Notes: generated by a model not told the origin, from the sequence alone. Positions 1 to 7,293 are shown, numbered from the stretch's first letter. The stretch is DNA of 10,906 nucleotides from Candidatus Gastranaerophilales bacterium (GCA_028694275.1 JAQUTS010000047.1:1-10906); one strand, 5' to 3'. Numbers and translations are program-made.

Positions 1-1
1 T

Positions 2-769
2 GATATCGTTATCAGACGTTCTCAATCAGGCAAAAACTTCGGTGTGGCTTTGATTCCGGAAGGTTTAATCGAGTTCATCCCTGAGATGAAATCTATGATA
101 GCTGACTTAAATGATACTTTGGCTCACGCAGAAGGTTTTGATACTTTGAATCAGTGCGATAAAATCGAATATGTTTTGAAAAATATCAAATCTGAAAATG
201 CGGATGTTTTTGCAAGTCTTCCTGTTGATATTCAAGAACAATTGTTGATGGATAGAGACCCACACGGAAACGTACAGGTTTCTCGAATTGAAACAGAAAA
301 AATGCTTGCAGAAATGGTAGCCCACAAAGTTAAAGGTCAGGCAAAATTCTCAGCGTTGACTCATTTCTTTGGCTATGAAGGAAGATGCGCATTCCCATCA
401 AACTTTGATGCGGATTATTGCTATTCACTTGGATACAACGCTTTTGGTTTGATTCAATTTGGTTTGAGCGGGTATCTTTCATCCGTTCGCAATTTGACCG
501 CTCCTGCAAGTGAGTGGATCGCAGGCGGTATTCCTTTGACAATGATGATGAATATGGAAAAACGCCACGGTGAAATGAAGCCTGTTATCCAAAAAGCTCT
601 TGTTGAACTTGAAGGACCTGTTTTCAAAAAACTTCAAGATAATAGAGAAGCCTGGGCTGTAAATGATGAGTATGTATTTGTTGGAGCTATCCAATATTAC
701 GGTTCATCTGCTGTGTGCGATATCACAACTCAAACTCTTAAGCTTGAGCGCAAAGTTTGCGTGAAATAA
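2..769 (+). CDS. pfp: Pyrophosphate-dependent 6-phosphofructokinase, C-terminal part (5' end outside window)
   Basis: This enzyme phosphorylates fructose 6-phosphate to fructose 1,6-bisphosphate with pyrophosphate instead of ATP, a reversible cytoplasmic step of glycolysis. The reading frame is open from base 2, so the true start lies left of the window; a GTG at 44 is only an internal Val codon. About 255 residues are visible. They contain the block GLIEFIPE and the motif GYEGRC followed by PSNFDADYCY, both characteristic of the long PPi-dependent PFK group (plant beta subunit, spirochaete enzymes, about 550 residues). The C-terminal segment around WIAGGIPLTMMMNMEKRHG also fits this group. 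The N-terminal half, with the nucleotide or PPi-binding glycines and the catalytic aspartates, is not in the window, so PPi specificity is inferred from family resemblance. A terminator follows directly. Confidence 0.9.
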   Translation, partial: DIVIRRSQSGKNFGVALIPEGLIEFIPEMKSMIADLNDTLAHAEGFDTLNQCDKIEYVLKNIKSENADVFASLPVDIQEQLLMDRDPHGNVQVSRIETEKMLAEMVAHKVKGQAKFSALTHFFGYEGRCAFPSNFDADYCYSLGYNAFGLIQFGLSGYLSSVRNLTAPASEWIAGGIPLTMMMNMEKRHGEMKPVIQKALVELEGPVFKKLQDNREAWAVNDEYVFVGAIQYYGSSAVCDITTQTLKLERKVCVK

Positions 770-782
770 GTAAAAAATACAT

Positions 783-824
783 AAAAACAGCTCTCTGTCT
801 TTGATGATGGGGGGCTGTTTTTTT
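783..824 (+). terminator. Intrinsic terminator after pfp
   Basis: An eight-base-pair stem (CAGCTCTC with GGGGGCTG, including G-U pairs) closes a loop of about a dozen bases. It is preceded by an A run and followed by seven T. It begins 14 bases after the pfp stop codon and separates pfp from the next gene. Confidence 0.85.
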
Positions 825-943
825 AATGCAATGTAAAATAATCTTCATAAAGTGTCAAAAATACTATTTTAGGATTTTTTGTGCCTCAAGAAGAAGAGAT
901 CTTCGCAAATGGCTAAAGAGCTAAAGAAGGAAAAAAGAGAGAT

Positions 944-1528
944 ATGACAGTAAATTTTGGAAGTATAAAAAATACAAGCACAGGTGTTATGAGGTGGGAA
1001 GACGCTGCCGGTAACGCTTGGAATACGGTCAAAGTATGTATGCACTTTGATAATAACGGCAGTAAGGATCTTGATATGGTAAAAAAGAGTATTCCTGATT
1101 TTAAAGAAAGTGATACCTTGCATATTCAATCATCAAGGCCAGTTAATGACCCTATAGATGGTGCCACTATTGACATAAACGGAGCCCCTTTTATTAATGG
1201 ATATGTTAATGATTCGTTTTTTAAGCCGTTTGTTCAAATATTGAAAAATCTTGTCAATTCAGATGATAAGGCGATAAAACCATCGAAGGATTTTGTTGAT
1301 TCAGGCAAGCTAAAATTTGATATATTCGGGCCTGCTTCTGATCAAATAAAACTTGATAATCAAGCTTTAGAGAGAGAATTCGCCAACCCTAAAGATGTTA
1401 AATTTAATGCGCAGGAAATACTTACCGATATCAAAATCAATGAGCAAATTACCCTTGGGCAGGAATTTAGAAATATGATGTCAGATATTCATCCTGAACT
1501 CAAAAAGCAAAAAGATTTGCTAAATTAG
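944..1528 (+). CDS. Hypothetical protein with N-terminal NFG motif (194 aa)
   Basis: I do not recognise a family. The start is fixed by an in-frame stop (TAA at 914-916). The ATG at 944 is the first start after it and is preceded by purine-rich GAAGG and AAGAGAG sequences. The 194-residue product has no signal peptide or membrane segment and looks soluble and cytoplasmic. It opens with VNFGSIKN (residues 3-10). Residues 15-35 (around MRWEDAAGNAW) and 75-100 (around IDINGAPFINGYVND) look like compact beta-rich segments, and the end (155-194) is predicted helical and charged. The short NFG opening resembles the NFKG opening of the unrelated 185-residue protein at the other end of the window. 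Its stop codon overlaps that of the convergent 713-residue gene. No catalytic motif is visible. Confidence 0.8.
   Translation: MTVNFGSIKNTSTGVMRWEDAAGNAWNTVKVCMHFDNNGSKDLDMVKKSIPDFKESDTLHIQSSRPVNDPIDGATIDINGAPFINGYVNDSFFKPFVQILKNLVNSDDKAIKPSKDFVDSGKLKFDIFGPASDQIKLDNQALEREFANPKDVKFNAQEILTDIKINEQITLGQEFRNMMSDIHPELKKQKDLLN
1502..1521 (-). terminator. Possible weak terminator for the 713-aa gene, inside the opposing gene
   Basis: On the minus strand, 4 bases past the stop of the 713-residue gene, AGCAAA and TTTGCT form a six-base-pair stem with a four-base loop. Five T then follow (1506-1502). The whole element lies inside the last codons of the convergent 194-residue gene. The stem is short, so the call is tentative. 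Confidence 0.35.
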
Positions 1529-3666
1529 GCTTTCGGTACGTATTTGTAAGTGTCCAAATCTCTTACAGGGTTTTGGATTACTTCATTTTTAGGAATGTAT
1601 GTATACGTGTCTAGTGCTCTGTTGTATGGATTAGCTTCCGATGTTTGCTCTTGTTGTTGATAAACAGGAGTTTTGGGCTTAATAGTTTCTGCGTTGTTGT
1701 TTTGATGCTGCAATATAGGAGTAGGCTCAACTGCAGGAAGTCTAATCAGTTTTGGAGCTTCGGCAAGTTGTCCTGATGGAATTACAGGGCCTTCTTTTTT
1801 ACCGTCTTCTTTTTCGTCGTATACGCCTTTTACTTCATCATACTGGGAGAAAGAAGGTTTTCCGAAGATTTTATTGGAAGCTTTCATAAATGCGTTACGG
1901 AAAGGAACAGTAAGTACCATACCGACAAGGATGATTCTGCCGACACCGCCGCCTACGTTAACAAACTTTTTGAATCTATTGGCGGAGTTGACTGAGTATG
2001 TCAAGAATTTATCAGGACCGAGAATTTTGGCAGCAAATTCAAGAGGCTTTTGAACCAAATATCTGCCAAGACGCTCCATTTTGGTACCTTTATTGATAGA
2101 ATTACCTTTGAAGATGGATTTTAGGGTCAATTGGCTTTTGCCTGCTTGTTTGATGATTTTTTGATGGTCTTTGAACCATTCTGCAGGCCTTGTTTTGGTA
2201 CGTAAAGCTTCGACTAAGGACTCTTTTGATGCATCTGCCGGAACTTTTAGTTTGAGTTTTTCGACCATGCTTGCTCTCATAGATTGTTCGTTGCTTAAGC
2301 CTATGGCTTTTTTGATTTTTTGCATGATTCCGGTTTTTTGGCCGCCTTCAAGGTAGCTGATATAATCACGAGCCAATTTATCTTGTTTTAGCATATCATT
2401 ATATTTAATAACTGTATTTTGATAAACTTTATCTGTTGCTTTTACTCCAAGTTTGTCAGCTGCAGCTTGGACGGCTTTGTTATCACGTCCCAAGTTTGCA
2501 AGACCAAGAACCTTGTTGAGTCCGACCCCGAGAGGGAATGTCATCAAGTAACCACCAAGTGTGAACCCTGCAAAGTCTTCCATAAATGATGCTGTCATTT
2601 CTCCTGACCAAGGTTTCTTTTGCATTTCTGCGAGTTCTTTTTGACTCAAATTTCCTTCTTGGAGGCGTTTTTCTTTTTCCTTTTTGGCGACATTGGCTTT
2701 TGTACAAGCATTGAAAGCTGAAATCAAGCCGAAGACACTCATAAACATAGCAGCTTTTCCGCCGAGCACGCCGCCTCCGACACCTTCCATCATCATCAAT
2801 GAAAGTTTGTTGAAAGTTCTTGATATAGGGCCAAGTCCTGTTTTCATTCCGTTGAAGAATTTTGCTTTAGCCAAAGCAGTATTCAAGTTTGGAGTTGTAC
2901 CGAATAATTTGTCTACAATGGCCCCAAATCCTTTTGATGAGCCAAGTTTGAGTTTATCAAGATGAGAAGCTTTAACATCATCAAGGAGGTTGCCCTCGAT
3001 AATTTTTCTGGCGGCTTGTGATTTGGAAAGCTTTTCAGTTTTTACATCTTTTAAAATACTGTCGATAGCATTTTTTGTGTTTTTATTTGTGAACGCATCT
3101 TCCGGTGATCTTTGTAAAAATTCTACAAATTCATCAAGAGCTTCTGAGCCCTTTCCTTCTTCATAGAATTTACCCATACTCCAAGTTACTTTTGAACCTT
3201 GCTTGTATTGTTTTCCAATTTCTTGGAATATTGCATGTTTTGGTTTATTTGTGATTTTAGCTTTTAAATCAGATGCTTTTTGGAGAGTTTTTCTTAAGAA
3301 TGGTGTTTTTTCTATAAATGCGTCGAGTTTTTTACCAAGTTTTACCAATGGAGCTTGCTGCAAAGTTTCTGCGTGTGTAGCATCTTTTTTTATTTTGCCT
3401 TTTACAAGGTAATTACCGAGTTGAGTTATTCCTATCGCGGTTCCAAGGCCCAAAATAGTGTTTTTGAGCAAAATTAAAGGATGCTGCATAACATCAAATT
3501 TGCTGGCAATATATCCGGCATTTGTATTGTTTGCAACAGCTTCTTTTGCACTTTCTTTTGTTGTGTTAGCTCCATAGTTTTGCGACTGCGCAGGAGGCTG
3601 CTGCAGATGGCTTGCGACCGGCTGCTGACGGAAATATATTTGGTTATTTAACAATTGATTGTCCAA
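1525..3666 (-). CDS. Hypothetical multi-pass membrane protein (713 aa)
   Basis: No family is recognised. The start is a TTG at 3666: an in-frame TAA lies two codons upstream, AGGTAAGG sits just before it, and the next Met is residue 60. The N-terminus (1-50) is Gln/Asn-rich and disordered. Hydrophobic, glycine-rich stretches at about 63-88, 295-320, 364-390 and 571-590 are likely membrane segments. Between them are Lys-rich, largely helical regions, for example 90-240 and 395-560. The tail (600-713) is Pro/Gln-rich and ends in two copies of a nine-residue motif, LDTYTYIPK (685-693) and LDTYKYVPK (704-712). No enzyme motif or signal peptide is visible. The gene lies downstream of minE on the same strand but is cut off from it by a terminator, so it is probably transcribed separately. 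It may be specific to this lineage; the topology is inferred from composition only. Confidence 0.8.
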   Translation of the reverse strand: MDNQLLNNQIYFRQQPVASHLQQPPAQSQNYGANTTKESAKEAVANNTNAGYIASKFDVMQHPLILLKNTILGLGTAIGITQLGNYLVKGKIKKDATHAETLQQAPLVKLGKKLDAFIEKTPFLRKTLQKASDLKAKITNKPKHAIFQEIGKQYKQGSKVTWSMGKFYEEGKGSEALDEFVEFLQRSPEDAFTNKNTKNAIDSILKDVKTEKLSKSQAARKIIEGNLLDDVKASHLDKLKLGSSKGFGAIVDKLFGTTPNLNTALAKAKFFNGMKTGLGPISRTFNKLSLMMMEGVGGGVLGGKAAMFMSVFGLISAFNACTKANVAKKEKEKRLQEGNLSQKELAEMQKKPWSGEMTASFMEDFAGFTLGGYLMTFPLGVGLNKVLGLANLGRDNKAVQAAADKLGVKATDKVYQNTVIKYNDMLKQDKLARDYISYLEGGQKTGIMQKIKKAIGLSNEQSMRASMVEKLKLKVPADASKESLVEALRTKTRPAEWFKDHQKIIKQAGKSQLTLKSIFKGNSINKGTKMERLGRYLVQKPLEFAAKILGPDKFLTYSVNSANRFKKFVNVGGGVGRIILVGMVLTVPFRNAFMKASNKIFGKPSFSQYDEVKGVYDEKEDGKKEGPVIPSGQLAEAPKLIRLPAVEPTPILQHQNNNAETIKPKTPVYQQQEQTSEANPYNRALDTYTYIPKNEVIQNPVRDLDTYKYVPKA

Positions 3667-3784
3667 ATTTCCTTACCTATGGATATAACTAGTCATGTTA
3701 ATAAAAACAATCAAAGGTGCAAAATTGCTTTATTTGAGACTTGTTTGTAAAGTTATATTTATCTGATGAGGTTTTTGAAAAGCA
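3667..3784. other. Intergenic region between minE terminator and the 713-aa gene
   Basis: An AT-rich spacer that should hold the promoter of the 713-residue gene on the minus strand. Weak matches exist, such as TTGATT and TAGTTA separated by 17 bases, but none is convincing. A 12-codon plus-strand ORF here has no ribosome-binding site. The ribosome-binding sequence AGGTAAGG lies next to the TTG start at 3666. Confidence 0.4.
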
Positions 3785-3822
3785 TAAAAAAAGACAAATC
3801 ATAAAAAATAATTTGTCTTTTT
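3785..3822 (-). terminator. Intrinsic terminator of the minCDE operon
   Basis: A perfect 12-base-pair inverted repeat (AAAAAGACAAAT with its complement; arms 3788-3799 and 3811-3822) encloses an 11-base loop. On the minus strand it ends in a run of seven T. It starts 19 bases after the minE stop codon. Confidence 0.9.
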
Positions 3823-3841
3823 AGTTTATTTAAGTTGAAGT

Positions 3842-4450
3842 TTATTTAGAAGATGTTTTCTTTGATGAAGATTGCTCTTCTATATTTTCTTCTTCTTTTG
3901 ATTCTTCTTCAGATTGAGCTTCTTGGGCCTCTTTATCTGCAGCGACAAGGTCTTTGCCGATTGCTGCTTCTATACTTATATCATCTTGAGGATCAGTTTC
4001 TTCAGTTTTTGTTTCTTCTGAATCTTCCTGAGACTCTTGTTCAGTTTTGGCTTCTTCTTCAGATGAGTTTTCTTCATCCGTTTCTTCTTCAGATTGAGCT
4101 TCTTGTTTTTTCTTTTCTTCAAGAGCTTTTATTGCTTCTTCTTGTTCTTCTTTTGTTTTGGCTCTTAGGATAGGAATACTCGCCAAAAGTGCAATTGCAT
4201 CACCTTCTGCGGCCAAATTCAAATCAAGAGCTTCTTCATCGACAACAACATATTTGGAGATTACTTCCAAAAGCTCATCGCGCATTTTTTCCATAGTATC
4301 AGGAGCGAGATTTGTTCTGTCATGCATAAGAACGAGTCTCAAGCGGTTTGTAGCTGTTTCTTTTGTTGCATTACTGTCAGTGGTAGATGAAATAAATTGT
4401 TTATATTTGCTTACGATTTCACCTAGAATATCAGATATTATTGATTTCAT
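3842..4450 (-). CDS. minE: Cell division topological specificity factor MinE with long acidic tail
   Basis: MinE stimulates the ATPase of membrane-bound MinD and drives the oscillation that keeps the division ring at midcell. Residues 1-22 could form the amphipathic membrane-binding helix. Residues 32-45 (around TNRLRLVLMHDR) match the MinD-contact segment, and 50-97 (around DELLEVISKYVVVD) match the topological specificity domain. The ATG overlaps the minD stop by one base (TAATG), with AGGAGG just upstream, so translation is probably coupled to minD. The oddity is length: 202 residues against about 90 in most MinE proteins. Residues 99-202 are almost wholly Glu, Ser, Lys, Gln and Thr, apart from a short hydrophobic patch at 158-171 (around ISIEAAIGKDLVAA). 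The tail holds two copies of QEAQSEEE (116-123 and 176-183). The core assignment is firm; the role of the tail is unknown. Confidence 0.93.
   Translation of the reverse strand: MKSIISDILGEIVSKYKQFISSTTDSNATKETATNRLRLVLMHDRTNLAPDTMEKMRDELLEVISKYVVVDEEALDLNLAAEGDAIALLASIPILRAKTKEEQEEAIKALEEKKKQEAQSEEETDEENSSEEEAKTEQESQEDSEETKTEETDPQDDISIEAAIGKDLVAADKEAQEAQSEEESKEEENIEEQSSSKKTSSK
3902..3925. repeat. 24-bp direct repeat in minE tail, copy 1
   Basis: Identical over 24 bases to 4082-4105, exactly 180 bases (60 codons) away and in frame. It encodes the second QEAQSEEE of the MinE tail. This suggests the tail grew by internal duplication. Confidence 0.85.
4082..4105. repeat. 24-bp direct repeat in minE tail, copy 2
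   Basis: Second identical copy of the repeat at 3902-3925. It encodes the first QEAQSEEE in protein order. Being in frame, recombination between the copies would remove 60 codons without breaking minE. Confidence 0.85.
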
Positions 4451-5262
4451 TATTTAGCACCTCCTATTGATAAAAAGAGGTCTTTTATTTTGTCCAGCCA
4501 GGTTTTTGGCTCTTCAAGATCTAAGAAAGCAACATCTTCGCCGATGATTCTTTTTGCGATATTCATATAAGCTTGTCCTGATTTTGCATTTTCGTCATGC
4601 ACAACAGGCTCGCCTCTGTTGGTGCTTGTAATGATTTCTGTATCTTCAGGGATGATTCCCAAAAGATCAATGGATAAGATATCTACAACATCTTCAACAC
4701 TCATCATATCGTTTGTTTTGATCATATTTGGTCTTACGCGGTTGAGTACAAGTTTGTGAGATTTGATCTCTTCTTTTGCTTCCAAAAGACCGATGATTCT
4801 ATCAGCATCACGCACAGATGACATTTCAGGCGTTGCAACAACAATTGCTTCTGATGCTCCTGCTGTAGCGTTTTGGAAACCTTGCTCGATACCAGCAGGG
4901 GAGTCTACTATGATGAAGTCAAATTTCTTTTTCAACTCTTCGCAGACTTCTTTCATTTGTTCTTGGTTTACGGCTGATTTGTCTCTTGTTTGAGCAGCTG
5001 CAAGAAGAACAAGGTTGGGGTTCTTTTTATCTTTTACAAGTGCTTGCTTAAGTTTGCAATTTCCTTCAATTACATCAACAAGCGTGTAAACGATACGATT
5101 TTCAAGCCCCATCAAAAGATCAAGGTTACGAAGCCCGATATCTGTGTCTATCAAAGCGACTTTGTGTCCTAGTTTTGCAAGAGCCGTACCTATGTTGGCA
5201 CTCGTTGTTGTCTTGCCGACGCCGCCTTTTCCCGATGTTATTACTATTACGCGACCTTCCAT
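4450..5262 (-). CDS. minD: Septum site-determining ATPase MinD
   Basis: MinD is a membrane-associated ATPase of the ParA/MinD family. It recruits MinC to the membrane and is released by MinE. The 270-residue product has the deviant Walker A motif GKGGVGKT (11-18, signature Lys12 and Lys17), the segment DTDIGLRNLD (39-48), and the Walker B region FIIVDSPAGIE (116-126). The C-terminal amphipathic helix TWLDKIKDLFLSIGGAK (254-270) is the expected membrane-targeting sequence. Length matches the family. Its ATG lies 8 bases after the minC stop; the AGGAGG ribosome-binding site shares bases with that stop, and the gene's own stop overlaps the minE start. All catalytic residues expected of an active MinD are present. 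Confidence 0.97.
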   Translation of the reverse strand: MEGRVIVITSGKGGVGKTTTSANIGTALAKLGHKVALIDTDIGLRNLDLLMGLENRIVYTLVDVIEGNCKLKQALVKDKKNPNLVLLAAAQTRDKSAVNQEQMKEVCEELKKKFDFIIVDSPAGIEQGFQNATAGASEAIVVATPEMSSVRDADRIIGLLEAKEEIKSHKLVLNRVRPNMIKTNDMMSVEDVVDILSIDLLGIIPEDTEIITSTNRGEPVVHDENAKSGQAYMNIAKRIIGEDVAFLDLEEPKTWLDKIKDLFLSIGGAK

Positions 5263-5270
5263 TATGCCTC

Positions 5271-6482
5271 CTAAATCTGGTTATCAGTATTCAATGTATA
5301 AATAAATATCCCACCGTTTTTCACTCTCGCTTCTTCCGGTGTGAAAGTATCTGTTCTTTGTGCAAAATCAATATTTGCTCTATCAGGTCTTCTTGCAAAG
5401 TAGCTTGCTATGCGAAGTTGGATAGCATCTATTTTAAGAGCTCTGATAATTGCATTGTCATTGCCTTTTGAGCCTGCATGAGCAATACCTTCAAGTACGC
5501 CCCACACGGTGATATCCCCTGATGCTATTATCTCTGAACCGCTGTGGCAATTGCCGATTATGACAACGTTTCCATCAAAGCTTACCACTTGTCCTGAGCG
5601 GATAGTTTGTTTGATATAAACAGTATCCCCGACAATGTTTTCTTTGGTTTCATCATCAAGAATAAACTGCTTTTCGAGCAATTCTTCATTTGGTTCGATT
5701 ACATCAGAAATATATGATTTTGGCTCGATTTTTTCTTTTTCATCAGCTTTTGATTCAAAAAGTATTTCTGCGTCCTCATCAATTATTACAGGAGGCAATT
5801 CTTCCGGTTCAATTGCTTGTGCTGTTGGGGTTATTACTTCTTCAATAATTGTTGGTTCAGGCATGGAAGCGGTTTTTATGCTTTCTTCTGTCATTATAGT
5901 TTCTGATAATGGTGTAGAATCTATCGTTTGAGGGATAGGCTCTTGGGTGTGTTCATCTTCCACGTATTGAATTTTGCTTAGGACTTCATCCGAAATTCTG
6001 TCTCCGAGCTCTTTTTTTACGTCTTTTATATCCGCCATCAAATTATCAAGAAGCTCTTCATGTTCATCTTGATTATCTTGAGTTGAGGCCAAGTCACTGT
6101 AAATAGTTTCGTTTTGAGAAATAATATCAGATATGACTTCGTTTGATTTATTTACTATTTCTTTCACAGTTTCCGCTTTTTCTTCGGCCTTTTCTTCCAT
6201 TTCTTTTTCATCCACAACTTGAATATTCATCTCCATTGCAACGAGTTTGGTTGTAGGGCTTGAGCTGTGAACTAAAGCCAACTCTGATCCTGCTCCCAAA
6301 ACGAGTGATTTGAGACCCAAAAGTTGAGGTCTTTCAAGATCAATTTCTCCGAGGTTAAGAATGACTTTTTTGTCACTAAAAAGACCTGTTTCCAGATTTT
6401 TTCCTAAAGAAAATACCATATCCGCCACATTTTTTGATTGAGAAATATCAATATAGCTGGTTTCAAAATTTTTTGAGCTCAT
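5271..6482 (-). CDS. minC: Septum site-determining protein MinC with expanded central linker
   Basis: MinC is the FtsZ-polymerisation inhibitor that MinD carries to the membrane. The start is set at the ATG at 6482, which has AAGGA six bases upstream; an upstream in-frame TTG at 6524 has no such site. This gives 403 residues against about 230 in typical MinC. Residues 1-95 fit the N-terminal FtsZ-inhibiting domain. Residues about 286-390 form the C-terminal beta-helix domain that binds MinD, with RSGQ (295-298), NVVIIGNCHSGSEIIASGDI, GIAHAG and the QLRIA segment. Between them, about residues 96-285 form a Glu/Asp/Ile-rich linker with a likely coiled-coil start (EKEMEEKAEEKAE) and Pro-rich stretches. 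The gene heads the minCDE operon. The identity is secure from the C-terminal domain and neighbours; the N-terminal domain assignment rests on position. Confidence 0.93.
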   Translation of the reverse strand: MSSKNFETSYIDISQSKNVADMVFSLGKNLETGLFSDKKVILNLGEIDLERPQLLGLKSLVLGAGSELALVHSSSPTTKLVAMEMNIQVVDEKEMEEKAEEKAETVKEIVNKSNEVISDIISQNETIYSDLASTQDNQDEHEELLDNLMADIKDVKKELGDRISDEVLSKIQYVEDEHTQEPIPQTIDSTPLSETIMTEESIKTASMPEPTIIEEVITPTAQAIEPEELPPVIIDEDAEILFESKADEKEKIEPKSYISDVIEPNEELLEKQFILDDETKENIVGDTVYIKQTIRSGQVVSFDGNVVIIGNCHSGSEIIASGDITVWGVLEGIAHAGSKGNDNAIIRALKIDAIQLRIASYFARRPDRANIDFAQRTDTFTPEEARVKNGGIFIYTLNTDNQI

Positions 6483-6571
6483 AAAAAATCCTTTTTTTCG
6501 AAAACTTACAAAGGCTACGGGCAATCATCCCTGTCTGTCTTTCCCAAAGAAGAACCTTCCTTGTTAATAAA

Positions 6572-6600
6572 GAATATCTCAAGCAAGGGCTAAAAACAAT
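6572..6600 (-). promoter_or_regulatory. Candidate sigma-70 promoter of minCDE
   Basis: On the minus strand, TTGTTT (6600-6595) and TATTCT (6577-6572) are separated by 17 bases, about 90 bases upstream of the minC ATG. It is the best match in the gap between the carbonic anhydrase terminator and minC. Not proven. Confidence 0.4.
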
Positions 6601-6643
6601 TATTATTACAATAAGTAAACACTCTTTTTCATAAATTCAACAA

Positions 6644-6681
6644 AAAACAATACCCCAAAGCTGAGTTAGGGGCATTGTTTT
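6644..6681 (-). terminator. Intrinsic terminator after carbonic anhydrase
   Basis: A 13-base-pair stem (AAAACAATGCCCC with GGGGTATTGTTTT on the minus strand) closes a 12-base loop. The single irregular pair is G-U in the minus-strand transcript but A-C in the plus-strand one, which agrees with use by the minus-strand gene. It ends in TTTT, 18 bases past the stop codon. Confidence 0.85.
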
Positions 6682-6699
6682 GACAAATTTGGTAAAAAT

Positions 6700-7293
6700 C
6701 TAGAGCAACTCGATTTCATTCGTATGGAAGTTGTAATGCGCCCCTACGACTTGTAATTTACCTTGTTCTATTTTTTCTTTTAAAACAGGAATTGATTCAA
6801 GCAATTTTACATCTTGTTCTGTCACGTATCGCACACCTTCTGATGATGTGAGGGTTGCCTTTTGTTCTTTTGTGAAGTGTCTTGATACGTGGTTGCAGAG
6901 TTTTTGAATATCTTCTGACATATCGGCCTGATCATGTAAGATAGCTTCCATAACACCGCAATTATCATGGCCAAGCATCAAAATCAGTTCAACACCCAAT
7001 GCCAAAACAGCGTACTCGATGCTTCCGAGCATATTTTCGCTAAGTGCACCTGCAGCAACTCTTATGACAAAAATCTCCCCAAGGCCGCAATCACAGATTA
7101 TTTCAGGACTTACCCTTGAGTCAGAACATGTAATAACAATCGCATAAGGTGATTGTTTATGTATCAGTTTTTTTCTTTCTTCTGCGCTGAGGATAGGTGT
7201 TTGTCGTTCAAAGTTTACAAATCTTTTGTTTCCGTCCATAAGTTTTTTCAAAGCTTGTTCAGCATTAAGTTTATATTGTTCAGTGTTCAACAT
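6700..7293 (-). CDS. Beta-class carbonic anhydrase
   Basis: This zinc enzyme interconverts CO2 and bicarbonate in the cytoplasm, supplying bicarbonate for carboxylations and helping pH balance. The ATG at 7293 is chosen because GGAGAGGAGG lies just upstream; a longer frame reaching 7365 would run through the promoter. The product is 197 residues. The CSDSR motif gives Cys56, Asp58 and Arg60, and HDNCG gives His109 and Cys112, so all three zinc ligands and the Asp-Arg dyad are present. The block GSIEYAVLALGV is typical of the family. One oddity is the segment after FVIR. Most members have an AGN- or AGH-type sequence there, while this one reads VAAGALSEN, with no length change. The gene stands alone between its own promoter and terminator. 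Confidence 0.93.
   Translation of the reverse strand: MLNTEQYKLNAEQALKKLMDGNKRFVNFERQTPILSAEERKKLIHKQSPYAIVITCSDSRVSPEIICDCGLGEIFVIRVAAGALSENMLGSIEYAVLALGVELILMLGHDNCGVMEAILHDQADMSEDIQKLCNHVSRHFTKEQKATLTSSEGVRYVTEQDVKLLESIPVLKEKIEQGKLQVVGAHYNFHTNEIELL

Noticed and set aside
2483..2707. Minus-strand ORF of 74 codons inside the 713-aa gene in another frame
   Set aside because: It is Arg/Lys-rich shadow sequence with no start context. The 713-aa frame covers it fully.
3853..4173. Plus-strand ORF of 106 codons, very rich in Leu and Phe, resembling a membrane protein
   Set aside because: It is the antisense of the Glu-rich MinE tail: GAA/GAG codons read in reverse give TTC/CTC. It has no ribosome-binding site or promoter.
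6483..6524. Upstream TTG start for MinC adding 14 residues
   Set aside because: The ATG at 6482 has AAGGA at correct spacing; the TTG has no ribosome-binding sequence and the extra residues do not resemble MinC.
6463..6528. 21-codon minus-strand ORF overlapping the minC start, considered as a leader peptide
   Set aside because: The only ribosome-binding-like bases (AGGG) abut the ATG too closely. There is no attenuator structure and no amino-acid bias.
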